Of a DNA stretch of 64,000 nt, positions 55,339 through 64,000 are shown piece after piece. A model generated the notes under the pieces. That model was not told the DNA's origin, did not search any database, and was given only the letters and a program-made list of their open reading frames with translations. A program made the position numbers and the translations under genes. The stretch is from Methylobacter tundripaludum SV96. GTDB taxonomy: Bacteria; Pseudomonadota; Gammaproteobacteria; Methylococcales; Methylomonadaceae. Position 1 is the stretch's first letter. Every line of letters begins with the position of its first letter. The DNA lies in assembly GCF_000190755.2 (NCBI RefSeq), contig NZ_JH109152.1, positions 806,001-870,000 on the forward strand, given 5' to 3'.

Positions 55339-56316
55339 TTATTTTTTATAAATTTTTTGCATAGCTTCTACTTGCTCCCTGACTCCATCAACCAAAAACT
55401 GCGGCGATTTAACCTCCACTTCAGCGCCGTGTTTGAGGATGTCCATGATCAATTCGCGGCTGTCGTTGAACGGGATGCTCAGCTGGTAATTCCCGTTGTC
55501 CAACCATTGTCCTTGCTGGTTGGGATGCCAGTTTTCATCGGCGACCCATTTAGCTCTGGTTTTGCTAAATTCCAATACGGCGATGTGTTCTGCATCGCCG
55601 CTGAAGATGCCGTAGGACGAGGTGAGGAATTGTTCCAGCTGTTTCGGGTCGGTCGACAGGGCAATTTGATCTAGTATTTTTGCTGCGCCGATGTTATCTA
55701 CGGCAAACACCCGCAGTTGATCCCGATGATGGCAGTGGGCGGCTATATACCAGTTGTCGCGATAGTAGATGAGTTGTTGCGGCGAGATTGTTCGTTGGGT
55801 TTGGGCAGCATTTTCACCCCTGGCGGTATAGTGAATGTCGATTCGTTTGTCGTTGAACAAGGCGGCGGCTATTTTTTTGAACTGGGCATCGTCTTTTAAG
55901 CGCCGACCGATGGAGAGGATGTTTATTTTCTGTGAGATGTTGGCCGGGGAGTGCGGTTGTAACTTGAACAGCTGGTTGATTCTTTGTTGAAGTAGGGTGA
56001 TTTGCTGGCTGAGTATGCCGGGGCTGATGTTTTGCAGGATTTGATGGCAGATCAGCAGGCCGTTCAGTTCTTCGGCGCTGAACCAGAGTCCGGGCAGTTG
56101 GTAGGGCTTGTCTGCATGTTGTTGGTCGTAGTAATAGCCGTTGAGTTTCCGGTCGTATTCCAGCGGCGCATCAAGATAAAGACGCATGTCTTCAATATAG
56201 CGTGCCGCTGTTGCCTTGGCGCATTCGAGTTCTTTCATGATGTCTGTTAACGGTATCGGGGTGCGGCGGTTGGTTAAGAGGTTGTGTAATCGATATATTC
56301 TGTCGAAACGGTCCAT
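55339..56316 (-). CDS. WYL-domain transcriptional regulator upstream of the cas genes
   Basis: 325 residues from ATG 56316 (MDRFDRIYRLHNLLTNRR), with AGGAAAAA upstream; a TTG-type earlier start would add nine residues without support. An N-terminal winged helix-turn-helix (IPLTDIMKELECAKATAARY, about 20-45) is followed by a WYL domain (QQLIYYRDNWYIAAHCHHRD) and a C-terminal WCX domain (HIAVLEFSKTRAKWVADENW, LIMDILKHGAEVEV). WYL proteins bind nucleic acid ligands and regulate CRISPR and other defence systems, mostly as repressors. Its place at the upstream end of this island suggests control of the cas operon (inference). Confidence 0.88.
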   Translation of the reverse strand: MDRFDRIYRLHNLLTNRRTPIPLTDIMKELECAKATAARYIEDMRLYLDAPLEYDRKLNGYYYDQQHADKPYQLPGLWFSAEELNGLLICHQILQNISPGILSQQITLLQQRINQLFKLQPHSPANISQKINILSIGRRLKDDAQFKKIAAALFNDKRIDIHYTARGENAAQTQRTISPQQLIYYRDNWYIAAHCHHRDQLRVFAVDNIGAAKILDQIALSTDPKQLEQFLTSSYGIFSGDAEHIAVLEFSKTRAKWVADENWHPNQQGQWLDNGNYQLSIPFNDSRELIMDILKHGAEVEVKSPQFLVDGVREQVEAMQKIYKK

Positions 56317-56712
56317 TTGATTTTTTCCTGTTTTGTTTAGCATGGTGATCGGCCGGGCTACTACCCTACGATTGAAATATTCAATAAAGCGTAGCTATTC
56401 AACGGTTTCCGGCTATGAATAATAGAACACGGATACCAAAAGCAGGCGCCTCTAGGCGACACTGATTGACGGGTTGAAACGGATTTTATCAGTGTTTATC
56501 AGTCAAATTCGTGTTATTACTAGCCCACGGTGGTTTGCACCGTTGGTTAATCTTCGGCTGGGTGTTTTTACACGGTAAGCCAGCGCAAACGCGAGGAGAT
56601 GAGTAGCCATAAAGCGTCATATCGCTAAGTGAAAAGGCAGCGTTCTTTTGTCTTGTCCCTGTTTGACGCTCCCTTTTTACTATGAACGTTACGCTGCAAC
56701 AGGAGATTAATA
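56317..56712. repeat. Intergenic region with dispersed repeat copy 3
   Basis: This 396-base gap holds the promoter of the WYL gene and, at 56409-56520, a dispersed repeat: CGGCTATGAATAATAGAAC, then AAAAGCAGGCGCCTCTAGGCGAC and GGATTTTATCAGTGTTTATC. Its first part matches copy 2 (41595-41640) at the other end of the CRISPR island, and its AGGCGCC part matches copy 1 (40263-40312). No gene was seen. Confidence 0.65.
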
Positions 56713-57192
56713 ATGCGCAAAATAATGATCAACCAAGCCGCTGAACATGCCCCATCTTCCGATCTGAATTTTCTGGATCTGGAGCATCTGGCCCAAGTAG
56801 AGTTTACCTCGGAGTGTCCGGAGCACCCGGTTGAGTCCGCCTTGTTACTGACGGGGGATTCGGGCGCAGGATGGCAGGCGGCAAGCGCCGGTGAGCAAAC
56901 GATCCGTCTTGTTTTCGATCAACCCCTCACCATAGAACACATTTTTCTGATGTTCGATGAGCAGCAACAGTCGCGCACCCAGGAATTTATCCTACTTTGG
57001 TTGATGGATAATGAGGATGCATACCGGGAAATTTTACGCCAGCAATACCACTTTTCTCCTCCGGGCACCACGCGCGAAATCGAGCATTATGAGGTCAGGC
57101 TTAATCAATTAAAGGTGTTGGAGTTAAGAATAATGCCAGACATCGGTGGCGGTGAGGCTTGCGCCGGACTTAAACAGTTGCGTCTCGCGTAA
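56713..57192 (+). CDS. Galactose-binding-like (XRCC1 N-terminal-like) domain protein
   Basis: A 159-residue protein that looks like a single jelly-roll domain of the discoidin/XRCC1-N type. Blocks include VEFTSECPEHPVESALL, QTIRLVFDQPLTIEHIFLMF, RTQEFILLWLMDN and GTTREIEHYEVRLNQLKVLE, the order of strands in this fold. Proteins annotated this way are usually predicted to bind sugars or ligands, without catalytic residues. GGAGATTA precedes the ATG. No functional link to hppA downstream is evident. Confidence 0.7.
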   Translation: MRKIMINQAAEHAPSSDLNFLDLEHLAQVEFTSECPEHPVESALLLTGDSGAGWQAASAGEQTIRLVFDQPLTIEHIFLMFDEQQQSRTQEFILLWLMDNEDAYREILRQQYHFSPPGTTREIEHYEVRLNQLKVLELRIMPDIGGGEACAGLKQLRLA

Positions 57193-57307
57193 ATGCCGCT
57201 TCTAATAGTCATGGCTGTCCAATTGCGTGCGATAGCTAAATAAATAATAAAAAAATAGCGTGAGCTTACGGGCTTAGAGCTAAACCAACCAAAGAGGAGA
57301 GGTAGTT

Positions 57308-59434
57308 ATGATGTTTCCAACATCTGCATCAGTTGTTATCGCATTATTGATGGGTATTGTAGGGGGCGCATTCGTGATTTGGGAATTGCGACGCGTTCTT
57401 GGCTATGACCCCGGTAATGAAACCATGCAAGCCATTGCAAAGGCTATTCAAGAGGGATCGGCGGCTTTTTTGTCGCGTGAGTATCGTGTCATTGCGATTT
57501 TTGTCGTCATAGTCGCTACGGTTATTTCCACATTTTTACATTGGCAGACCGCGCTTTGTTTTGTGGTGGGGGCGATTGCGTCGGCAGGCGCGGGCTATTT
57601 GGGGATGTATGTGGCGGTTCGCGCCAACGTCCGAACTGCGGCAGCGGCCGGGCGCAATCTGCATGAAGGGTTGCGCGTTGCCTTTGGCAGCGGCTCGATT
57701 ATGGGTATGGCGGTGGTCAGTTTTAGTCTGATCGGCATGACGGTACTGTTTTTGATGTTTAACGGCAACCCGAACCAGCTGACCTATATTACCGGCTTCG
57801 GGTTTGGCGCGAGCAGTATTGCGCTGTTTGCAAGGGTCGGCGGCGGCATTTATACCAAAGCCGCCGATGTGGGCGCTGACTTGGTGGGTAAGGTCGAACA
57901 AGGCATTCCTGAGGACGATCCGCGCAATCCCGCCGTCATTGCTGACAATGTGGGCGATAATGTGGGTGATGTCGCGGGCATGGGTGCCGACTTATTTGAA
58001 AGTTATAGCGGTTCTATCATTGCTGCTGCAACGTTGGGTGCGGCATTGGGTGCAAAGTCGCCGGCTTTTATCGGCTTGCCTTTTCTGGTTGCCGCCGTCG
58101 GTATAATTGCCAGCCTTTTCGGTATTTATATGGTGACCGGCGAAGAGCCAAAACAGTCGGAAAACGGCAATGATTCTATACTCGCCCGCATCGCCCGGTT
58201 TATCGGGCAATATGTGATAAAAATTGATGAAAATGCCAGTCTGGATGATTTGTTGAAAGCGTTGCGCCATTCCGTTTGGGGTGCTTCAGTGATCATTCTG
58301 GGGCTTTCTTTAATGGCTGTATTGATTTCGGGTGTCAGTTTCAATTATTGGCTGGTTATTCTGGTCGGTTTGGTGACGGGAAATGCTATCGCTTATGTGA
58401 CTGAATATTACACGTCCTATACGGACAAACCCACGCAGGCCATTGCCCACGCGACGCAAACGGGTGCGGCAACAACCATTATCCAGGGTTTGGCCGTGGG
58501 TATGATGAGTACCGTATTTCCGGTATTGATTGTCGCGGCGGCTATCTTGCTGAGTATCTGGCTGGGTCATAAAGCCGACGGTACTATGGCCGCAGGTCTC
58601 TATGCGGTGGCTCTGGCGGGTGTGGGGATGTTAAGCACGCTGGGCGTTACGCTGGCGACTGATGCTTATGGCCCGGTCGCCGATAATGCGGGCGGCATTG
58701 CCGAGATGAGCCATTTGCCCAGTGAGGTGCGCCATCGCACCGACGCGCTGGATAGCTTGGGCAATACTACTGCCGCTACCGGCAAAGGTTTTGCGATCGG
58801 TTCGGCGGTATTGACCGCGCTGGCTTTATTGGCCGCTTATGTGACGGCGGCAAAAATCGATAATTTGAATATCCTGGGACCTACCATGCTGCCGGGCATC
58901 CTGATTGGCGCGATGATGCCTTATCTGTTTTCCGCACTGACCATGATGGCGGTGGGTAAAGCGGCACATGAGATTGTTGTCGAGGTGCGTCGTCAGTTTC
59001 ACGAAATTCCGGGTTTGATGGAAGGCACGGGACAGCCTGATTACGCAACTTGCGTCGGTATCAGCACCGAAAGCGCGTTGCGTGAAATGATATTGCCCGG
59101 GGCATTGGCGGTTGTGGTGCCGCTGGTTGTGGGGCATGTCTTGGGTAAGGAAGCGCTTGCGGGCATGCTGGTTGGCACTATGTCTTCCGGCTTCCTGCTG
59201 GCGGTGATGATGGCTAATGCGGGCGGTGCCTGGGACAATGCGAAAAAGTGGATTGAAACGGGGCAATACGGCGGCAAGGGTTCCGACTCCCACAAGGCGG
59301 CGGTGGTCGGCGACACGGTAGGTGATCCGTTTAAAGACACCAGCGGTCCGTCTTTGAATATTTTGATCAAACTGATGACTATCGTCAGTCTTGTGTTTGC
59401 CAATTCATTCGGTTCGGGGTGGTTTAATTTTTAA
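57308..59434 (+). CDS. hppA: Membrane-bound ion-translocating pyrophosphatase (K+-dependent type)
   Basis: A 708-residue, about 16-helix integral membrane pyrophosphatase that pumps H+ (or Na+) using PPi. The substrate site is complete: [40 protein letters not shown] and [19 protein letters not shown]. The potassium determinant reads [10 protein letters not shown], with Ala (codon 58772-58774) and Gly (58781-58783) where potassium-independent enzymes have Lys and Thr, so it should need K+. Whether it moves H+ or Na+ cannot be decided by eye. A strong GAGGAGAGG site precedes the double ATG. Confidence 0.95.
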   Translation: MMFPTSASVVIALLMGIVGGAFVIWELRRVLGYDPGNETMQAIAKAIQEGSAAFLSREYRVIAIFVVIVATVISTFLHWQTALCFVVGAIASAGAGYLGMYVAVRANVRTAAAAGRNLHEGLRVAFGSGSIMGMAVVSFSLIGMTVLFLMFNGNPNQLTYITGFGFGASSIALFARVGGGIYTKAADVGADLVGKVEQGIPEDDPRNPAVIADNVGDNVGDVAGMGADLFESYSGSIIAAATLGAALGAKSPAFIGLPFLVAAVGIIASLFGIYMVTGEEPKQSENGNDSILARIARFIGQYVIKIDENASLDDLLKALRHSVWGASVIILGLSLMAVLISGVSFNYWLVILVGLVTGNAIAYVTEYYTSYTDKPTQAIAHATQTGAATTIIQGLAVGMMSTVFPVLIVAAAILLSIWLGHKADGTMAAGLYAVALAGVGMLSTLGVTLATDAYGPVADNAGGIAEMSHLPSEVRHRTDALDSLGNTTAATGKGFAIGSAVLTALALLAAYVTAAKIDNLNILGPTMLPGILIGAMMPYLFSALTMMAVGKAAHEIVVEVRRQFHEIPGLMEGTGQPDYATCVGISTESALREMILPGALAVVVPLVVGHVLGKEALAGMLVGTMSSGFLLAVMMANAGGAWDNAKKWIETGQYGGKGSDSHKAAVVGDTVGDPFKDTSGPSLNILIKLMTIVSLVFANSFGSGWFNF

Positions 59435-59525
59435 AAGCGTATCTGTATTGGTATAAAGCCACGAAGGACTGCAAGGATGCATGAGGTGTAACAATGCCGG
59501 GGTAATTGTTGAGGACGGAAATAAA

Positions 59526-59556
59526 ACTTCGTGCTCTTCGTGCCTTCGTGGTGATA
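59526..59556. repeat. Arm of the CTTCGTGNNTTCGTGGTGATAATC dispersed repeat
   Basis: CTTCGTGCTCTTCGTGCCTT continues into CGTGGTGATAATC between hppA and lemA. It is the same family as the complete palindrome at 25601-25675. A weak partner (GCCACGAAGG) at 59458-59467 may be the decayed left arm. Confidence 0.75.
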
Positions 59557-59616
59557 ATCTTTAAATATACTTATATTGATACATGCGGTCACTAAAATCC
59601 AAGTTACGAGGTTGAT

Positions 59617-60222
59617 ATGTTTAAACGGTTGATTGTTTTGTTGTTGATGATGGTTTTGTCCGGCTGTGGTTATAACACCTTGCAGTCCAGTGACGAGGAC
59701 ATTAAAGCGACCTGGGCGGAGGTGCTGAACCAGTATCAGCGCCGCGCCGATCTGGTGCCTAATCTGGTGAATGTGGTGAAAGGCTACGCGGCTCACGAAA
59801 AGGATGTGCTGACCGAAGTGACCGAGGCTCGTGCCAAAGTAGGCGCGTTGCAGGCTACGCCGGAATTGGTTAATGATGAGCAGGCGTTCCAGAAGTTTAT
59901 TGCCGCTCAGGGGCAAATGACCAGTGCGATTTCACGGCTGCTGGCGGTGGCGGAAAATTATCCGCAACTGAAAGCCGACGGTCTGTTCCGTGATTTACAG
60001 GCGCAGCTGGAAGGCACGGAAAATCGTATCACTGTGGCGCGCAATCGCTATATTGCTGCGGTCAAGGGATACAATATTACCGTGCGCTCTTTTCCTTCCA
60101 ATCTTACCGCGATGATGTTCGGTTACCAGACTAAGCCGAGCTTTACTGTTGAAAATGAACAGGCCATTGCGGTGCCGCCCAAAGTGGATTTTGGCGCACC
60201 TGCAAAAGTTGGCGGCCAGTAA
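59617..60222 (+). CDS. lemA: LemA-family lipoprotein
   Basis: A 201-residue LemA protein. The N-terminal segment MFKRLIVLLLMMVLSGCGY ends in a plausible lipobox (LSGC, Cys17), so it may be lipid-anchored. The long-helix core is conserved: ATWAEVLNQYQRRADLVPNL, VTEARAKVGAL, LLAVAENYPQLKA and ENRITVARNRYI. LemA is regularly encoded with TPM-domain proteins, as here, and is linked to membrane quality control in some bacteria, though its molecular role is not settled. It ends one base before the next gene. Confidence 0.92.
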   Translation: MFKRLIVLLLMMVLSGCGYNTLQSSDEDIKATWAEVLNQYQRRADLVPNLVNVVKGYAAHEKDVLTEVTEARAKVGALQATPELVNDEQAFQKFIAAQGQMTSAISRLLAVAENYPQLKADGLFRDLQAQLEGTENRITVARNRYIAAVKGYNITVRSFPSNLTAMMFGYQTKPSFTVENEQAIAVPPKVDFGAPAKVGGQ

Positions 60223-60223
60223 T

Positions 60224-61069
60224 ATGTTGTCTGCGATATTTCCCCGCGTCCGTTACGGATTTGGCGTTGCCCTGTTGCTGTTTTGCATGACGGCTTGGGC
60301 AGTGGTTGGCGTTCCCGAGTTATCAAGTCGCGTCACCGATCTTACCGCCACACTCAGCGCCGAACAGGCCACGGCATTGGAAAATAAGTTGGCCGCATTC
60401 GAAGCCAAAAAAGGCAGTCAGATCGCAATATTGATCGTGCCGACTACTCAGCCCAAAGATATAGCTGAGTTCGGCATAGAGGTTGCCGATTTATGGCAAG
60501 TCGGTCGGAAGGGGGTCGATGACGGCGTCATTTTGATAGTGGCAAAAGATGACCGAAAACTGCGTCTGGAAGTCGGCTATGGGCTGGAAGGTGTTATTCC
60601 CGATGCAGTTGCCAAGCGGGTGATTGCCGAGACCATTACGCCGCATTTCAAGGAGGGCGACTACGCCGGCGGTATTGATGCAGGAATTACGCAGCTAATG
60701 GCGTTGATCGGAGGAGAGGCCTTGCCCGCACCGTCTGAAAGTTCGAGTGAAGGACAGGGCGAGGGGGCTTTTATGTTTATTTTGATGGGCGGCTTAATCG
60801 CAGGTTTTGTGCTGTCAGCCATGCTGGGGCGGGTCATGGGCGGTATGCTGGCGGGATTGGGTAGTGGCCTGCTGGCCGCACTGATTTTTGGGGTGGCTTT
60901 TTCGGCAGCGACATTTGTCGGGTTAATGGTTTTTTTTATCGTTGGGGTTCGTTCAACGGGCGGACGCGGTTGGTCTAGCGGTGGAGGCTTTGGCGGGAGT
61001 AGTGGCGGCGGTTCATGGGGCGGTGGTGGCGGCCGCTTTGGCGGAGGAGGCGCATCAGGATCATGGTAA
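60224..61069 (+). CDS. TPM-domain (YgcG-type) membrane protein with Gly/Ser-rich tail
   Basis: 281 residues from ATG 60224, one base after lemA. A signal sequence (GVALLLFCMTAWAVVG) precedes a TPM domain (residues 25-165; PELSSRVTDLTATLSAEQAT, LRLEVGYGLEGVIPDAVAKR). A membrane region follows (FMFILMGGLIAGFVLSAMLG and FVGLMVFFIVGV) and a low-complexity Gly/Ser/Trp tail ends the protein. This is the standard YgcG architecture seen beside lemA. TPM domains have been called phosphatases in plants, but the bacterial role is uncertain. Confidence 0.9.
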   Translation: MLSAIFPRVRYGFGVALLLFCMTAWAVVGVPELSSRVTDLTATLSAEQATALENKLAAFEAKKGSQIAILIVPTTQPKDIAEFGIEVADLWQVGRKGVDDGVILIVAKDDRKLRLEVGYGLEGVIPDAVAKRVIAETITPHFKEGDYAGGIDAGITQLMALIGGEALPAPSESSSEGQGEGAFMFILMGGLIAGFVLSAMLGRVMGGMLAGLGSGLLAALIFGVAFSAATFVGLMVFFIVGVRSTGGRGWSSGGGFGGSSGGGSWGGGGGRFGGGGASGSW

Positions 61070-61566
61070 ATATTAAACGTTGGTTTCGTCATGCCTTTAT
61101 GCCGCCGTGGCGGTGGCGCATATTGTTTCCCCAAACGGTGCTTGGAGGCATTGAAAAAGCGGTAAAACATTCCGAGTATCAGCATGGCGGGGAGCTACGT
61201 TTTGCCGTTGAAAATGCACTTGCACTGGGTCAGGTTTGGCAGGGCATATCGGCTCGTCAGCGGGCGATAGAGGTGTTTTCAAATTTGCGGGTCTGGGATA
61301 CTGAACAAAACAGCGGTGTTTTGATTTATGTGTTGCTGGCGGACCGTGAAGTCCATATTGTCGCAGACCGGGGTATTGCCAAGTGCGTAGCGCAAGCCGA
61401 GTGGGATGTGGTAGCTGAAGCGATGCAGAAAGAATACCGGCGTGGCGACTTTCTGCACGGGTCGTTGCAAGGCATCGAGCGCATTACGGTGTTGCTGGCT
61501 ACTTATTTTCCACCCGGTGCAGATAATCCCAATGAGCTTTCCAATAAGCCTGTTATCGTTAAGTAA
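61063..61566 (+). CDS. Second TPM-domain protein (soluble form)
   Basis: 167 residues from ATG 61063, overlapping the preceding stop codon by seven bases (ATGGTAA); a longer frame inside the Gly-rich coding region is rejected. A short basic N-terminus (VNIKRWFRHAFMPPWRWRIL) precedes a TPM domain with LRFAVENALALGQVWQGISA, NSGVLIYVLLADREVHIVAD and RGDFLHGSLQGIERI. It has no signal peptide or obvious membrane helix. The lemA-TPM-TPM order is common in proteobacteria and suggests that the three work together. Confidence 0.88.
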   Translation: MVNIKRWFRHAFMPPWRWRILFPQTVLGGIEKAVKHSEYQHGGELRFAVENALALGQVWQGISARQRAIEVFSNLRVWDTEQNSGVLIYVLLADREVHIVADRGIAKCVAQAEWDVVAEAMQKEYRRGDFLHGSLQGIERITVLLATYFPPGADNPNELSNKPVIVK

Positions 61567-61578
61567 TGGGATTTTATT

Positions 61579-61743
61579 TACCACGAAGACACGAAGAAAA
61601 GATAGATAGAGGGGGAATCCAAAACTACATAGAAGGCGCACGTGCGGCGCTTGTAAGCAGTTTATTATAAATATCCTTTTGCCACGAAGCACTCAGTTCA
61701 TATAGAGTAAAAACTTCGTGTCCTTTGTGTCTTCGTGGTGATA
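61579..61743. repeat. Pair of inverted arms of the CACGAAGACACGAAG repeat
   Basis: TACCACGAAGACACGAAGAA (61579-61598) and CTTCGTGTCCTTTGTGTCTT continuing into CGTGGTGA (61713-61741) form a large palindrome around about 110 bases of unrelated DNA. It fills the gap between the TPM operon and yceD. No gene was seen. Confidence 0.8.
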
Positions 61744-61808
61744 ATCTTTTTATAAATACCTCACGCGGATTTGACGAATTTGTTGTTTCCATATACCATT
61801 GCGCGGTT

Positions 61809-62336
61809 ATGTTAGCTCGATTACCTGAATATATAGATCCCTTGCACCTTGCTGATAAGCGTGGTGAATTGAAGGGGCAAATACCCATAAGTAGCTTGGA
61901 TCGTTTGGCCGATGTGCTGTTCAACGAGACGGGAGCTGTAGCTGTGGATCTTTTTTTTGGTCGGGAAGGAAGATTGGCCAAAGTTGAAGGGCAAATAGAA
62001 GCGGTTCTGGAGCTTAAATGCCAAAACTGTCTGCAAGCAGTGCAGTGGCCGGTCAAAAGTGCCGTCAAGCTGGGTATTGTTACTTCATTAGATCAAGCAG
62101 ACAGATTGCCCGAGGATTATGAGCCGTTGTTGGTTGATGAAGAAAAAATCCTTCTAAAAAGCATTATTGAAGACGAGTTGTTACTTATTTTGCCTGCATT
62201 CCCCAAGCACAAGCACAATTGTCTCGCCCATAAGCAGGGTAACAATAAAGTGGATTTTTTACCGAATGAACAGCAGTCGCCCACCAAAAACCCTTTTTCC
62301 ATCTTAGCCAAATTAAAAAACACTGGAGATTTATAA
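61809..62336 (+). CDS. yceD: YceD/DUF177 family protein (23S rRNA accumulation protein)
   Basis: 175 residues from ATG 61809 ([20 protein letters not shown]), chosen to match the family; an earlier in-frame ATG lies inside the repeat. The cysteine pair in [16 protein letters not shown] and the acidic block [20 protein letters not shown] are diagnostic. YceD is needed for normal 23S rRNA levels and in plants and bacteria is linked to 50S assembly. Its stop overlaps the rpmF start by one base (TAATG), the usual arrangement. Confidence 0.93.
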   Translation: MLARLPEYIDPLHLADKRGELKGQIPISSLDRLADVLFNETGAVAVDLFFGREGRLAKVEGQIEAVLELKCQNCLQAVQWPVKSAVKLGIVTSLDQADRLPEDYEPLLVDEEKILLKSIIEDELLLILPAFPKHKHNCLAHKQGNNKVDFLPNEQQSPTKNPFSILAKLKNTGDL

Positions 62337-62518
62337 TGGCCGTACAAAAAAGTAAAGTATCGCGTTCAAGACGTGGTCAACGTCGTTCACACGACGCGTT
62401 AACAGGTAGAACCTTGTCTCAAGATCCAATGACAGGTGAAACTCATATTCGTCACCATGTTACTCCGGATGGCTTCTTTAAAGGCCGCCAAATCGTAAGC
62501 AACGGCGACGAAGATTAA
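62336..62518 (+). CDS. rpmF: 50S ribosomal protein L32 (bL32)
   Basis: A 60-residue L32 with the expected start [20 protein letters not shown] and a [15 protein letters not shown] block. It is the zinc-free form: the four-cysteine ribbon of some L32 proteins is absent. CTGGAGATT precedes the ATG, which shares its first base with the yceD stop. A terminator-like hairpin follows, before plsX. Confidence 0.97.
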   Translation: MAVQKSKVSRSRRGQRRSHDALTGRTLSQDPMTGETHIRHHVTPDGFFKGRQIVSNGDED

Positions 62519-62549
62519 TAAATCTTTCCACCTTGCAGCATGATGAATG

Positions 62550-62587
62550 CCGAAGTTGATCAAATCAGGTCAGGTTCGGCTTTTTTA
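62550..62587 (+). terminator. Hairpin with T-run between rpmF and plsX
   Basis: GCCGAA and TTCGGC pair around a 20-base loop that can itself pair partly, and are followed directly by six T. It may attenuate transcription so that the ribosomal protein is made in excess over the fatty acid enzymes. Confidence 0.7.
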
Positions 62588-62613
62588 TAATAACTCAGGA
62601 GTCATCCGTAAGC

Positions 62614-63642
62614 GTGAGCCTAACAATTTCGATTGATGCAATGGGCGGGGATTACGGTCCTGAAGTCACCATTCCGGCATCATTGGATTGTTTAAAAAAC
62701 AATCCAGACTTAAAACTGATCTTAGTGGGCGATGAAGCTGTCCTTAATCCGCAGCTGGCCCAAGCCTTAATTGATTTTCAGGATAGACTCACTATTCAGC
62801 ACGCCTCTCAGTGTGTTGGAATGGATGAATCACCGTCTAAAGCGCTAAAAAATAAAAAAGACTCATCAATGCGGGTTGCCATCAACCTGGTTCATGACGG
62901 GCGCGCAGATGCTTGTGTTAGTGCCGGCAATACCGGGGCTTTAATGGCTACTGCCCGTTTTGTACTTAAAATGATCCCCGGTATTGATCGACCCGCCATT
63001 ATTTCCACGTTACCGTCAATTAACGGACATACTCATGCACTTGATTTGGGGGCAAATGTGGATTGCACTGCGGAGCATCTTTTTCAATTTGCAGTGATGG
63101 GTGCCGAGCTGGTTAAAGCGGTTGAGAATATTGATAATCCCAAGGTGGGGTTGTTAAATATCGGCGAAGAAGATATGAAAGGTAATGAGCAGGTTAAAGC
63201 AGCTGCAAAATTACTGGAGAATTCATCGTTAAACTACATAGGCTATGTCGAAGGCGATTCTTTAAATGCAGGTCATATCGAAGTTGATTTGATTGTTGCC
63301 GATGGTTTTGTCGGCAATGTCGCACTCAAATCCATTGAAGGCGCGGCTAAAATGATCGGCACTGCATTGAAAGAGGCTTTTGGCAGGAATATTGTAACCA
63401 GGTTGGCGGGATTGCTGGCCTATCCGGTACTCAAATCATTTAAAAAGCGTATCGACCCGCGTTTGTATAATGGCGCAAGCTTTTTAGGGTTACGTGGTCT
63501 GGTTATTAAGAGCCATGGCGGCGCTGACGTGCTGGCGTTCAAAACGGCTATTCATCTTGCTGAAATTGAAGTCAAAAAAGATGTTATTAGAAAAATAAGT
63601 GAGCAAGTCGAAAAGACTTTGGCTCTGAGAGAGAATGCATGA
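62614..63642 (+). CDS. plsX: Phosphate acyltransferase PlsX
   Basis: A 342-residue PlsX that converts acyl-ACP to acyl-phosphate, the first step of phospholipid synthesis with PlsY. It starts at GTG 62614, with GGAG about 12 bases upstream. [46 protein letters not shown] and [14 protein letters not shown] are family blocks. The ATGA at its end is the fabH start, giving a four-base overlap. Confidence 0.96.
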   Translation: MSLTISIDAMGGDYGPEVTIPASLDCLKNNPDLKLILVGDEAVLNPQLAQALIDFQDRLTIQHASQCVGMDESPSKALKNKKDSSMRVAINLVHDGRADACVSAGNTGALMATARFVLKMIPGIDRPAIISTLPSINGHTHALDLGANVDCTAEHLFQFAVMGAELVKAVENIDNPKVGLLNIGEEDMKGNEQVKAAAKLLENSSLNYIGYVEGDSLNAGHIEVDLIVADGFVGNVALKSIEGAAKMIGTALKEAFGRNIVTRLAGLLAYPVLKSFKKRIDPRLYNGASFLGLRGLVIKSHGGADVLAFKTAIHLAEIEVKKDVIRKISEQVEKTLALRENA

Positions 63643-64000
63643 CTCGTTATTCAAGAGTAATCGGTACCGGCGGTTATTTGCCGGAAGAAGTTCGCACCAA
63701 TGAACAGATATCACAAACTGTTGATACCTCCGATAGTTGGATTTTTGAGCGAACCGGCATTAAAAGTCGTCGTATCGCAGGAGCTGAAGAAACAGCTTCA
63801 AGTATGGCTGAAATTGCGGCAAGACAGGCTATAGAAGCCGCAGCTTGCGATCCCGAAGAAATTGATTTGATTATTGTTGCGACCGGAACGCCTGATCGTG
63901 TTTACCCTAGTACAGGCTGTTTATTGCAGCGGCGCTTGGGTATTAAAAACTGCGTCGCCTTTGATGTTCAGGCCGCCTGTTCAGGTTCGATTTTTGCGTT
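63639..64000 (+). CDS. fabH: 3-oxoacyl-[ACP] synthase III (KAS III), N-terminal part
   Basis: ATG 63639 overlaps plsX by four bases, and the frame is open to the window edge (about 120 residues of a normal 320). It begins [20 protein letters not shown], continues [17 protein letters not shown] and reaches the active-site cysteine, Cys114, in [10 protein letters not shown]. FabH starts fatty acid synthesis by condensing acetyl-CoA with malonyl-ACP. The order yceD-rpmF-plsX-fabH is standard; fabD, fabG and acpP are expected outside the window. Confidence 0.96.
   Translation, partial: MTRYSRVIGTGGYLPEEVRTNEQISQTVDTSDSWIFERTGIKSRRIAGAEETASSMAEIAARQAIEAAACDPEEIDLIIVATGTPDRVYPSTGCLLQRRLGIKNCVAFDVQAACSGSIFA

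Overview
The window is a chromosomal segment of a gammaproteobacterium with moderate G+C content. This is supported by the classic gene orders map-glnD / rpsB-tsf-pyrH-frr-uppS-cdsA-dxr-rseP and yceD-rpmF-plsX-fabH, an aerobic hemF, a UbiF-like ubiquinone hydroxylase, DsbC, and fused argA-type N-acetylglutamate synthase. The general look (membrane pyrophosphatase, many palindromic dispersed repeats) recalls Methylococcales, but no diagnostic methanotrophy gene is present, so that assignment is only an inference. No rRNA or tRNA gene was seen.

Layout. 1-3 kb: start of gltB (minus strand, running off the left edge), a UbiF-like FAD hydroxylase and a PilZ protein. 3.2-14.4 kb: glnD and map on the minus strand, then the rpsB-to-rseP plus-strand run covering translation factors, nucleotide, isoprenoid and phospholipid synthesis and envelope stress proteolysis. 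14.4-18.4 kb: dsbC, mutS, pncC. 18.6-24.4 kb: an accessory envelope/stress region with an OmpA-like porin, a BON lipoprotein, a Crp-type regulator, two decayed small membrane-protein genes (DUF3096, DUF3309; the second interrupted by a palindromic repeat element), a DMT exporter and a cupin. 24.6-34.2 kb: hemF, argD-argF, an SH3 protein, ilvD, a DUF1640 protein, an unrecognised AT-rich two-gene cassette, argA and cpdA. 34.2-41.4 kb: a small secreted protein, a GH19 lysozyme, a long nested-palindrome repeat, yadG-yadH, ppx, an unrecognised membrane-anchored protein and a di-heme cytochrome c peroxidase.

41.6-56.3 kb is a complete type I-E CRISPR-Cas island on the minus strand. Reading in the direction of transcription: WYL regulator, hicB with a truncated hicA, a relic of a second WYL gene, cas3, cse1, cse2, a DUF4160-DUF2442 pair, cas7e, cas5e, cas6e, a Phd/YefM-ParE/RelE toxin-antitoxin pair, a cluster of hairpins, cas1e, cas2e, an AT-rich leader, and an array of 48 repeats with 47 spacers. 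Two toxin-antitoxin-like pairs therefore sit inside the cas operon and a broken third sits just upstream of it. A solitary hairpin that closely matches the CRISPR repeat core lies between cas3 and cse1, and related dispersed repeats lie just outside both ends of the island.

56.7-64 kb: a galactose-binding-like protein, a K+-dependent-type membrane pyrophosphatase, a lemA-TPM-TPM operon, and the start of the fatty acid cluster yceD-rpmF-plsX-fabH (fabH runs off the right edge).
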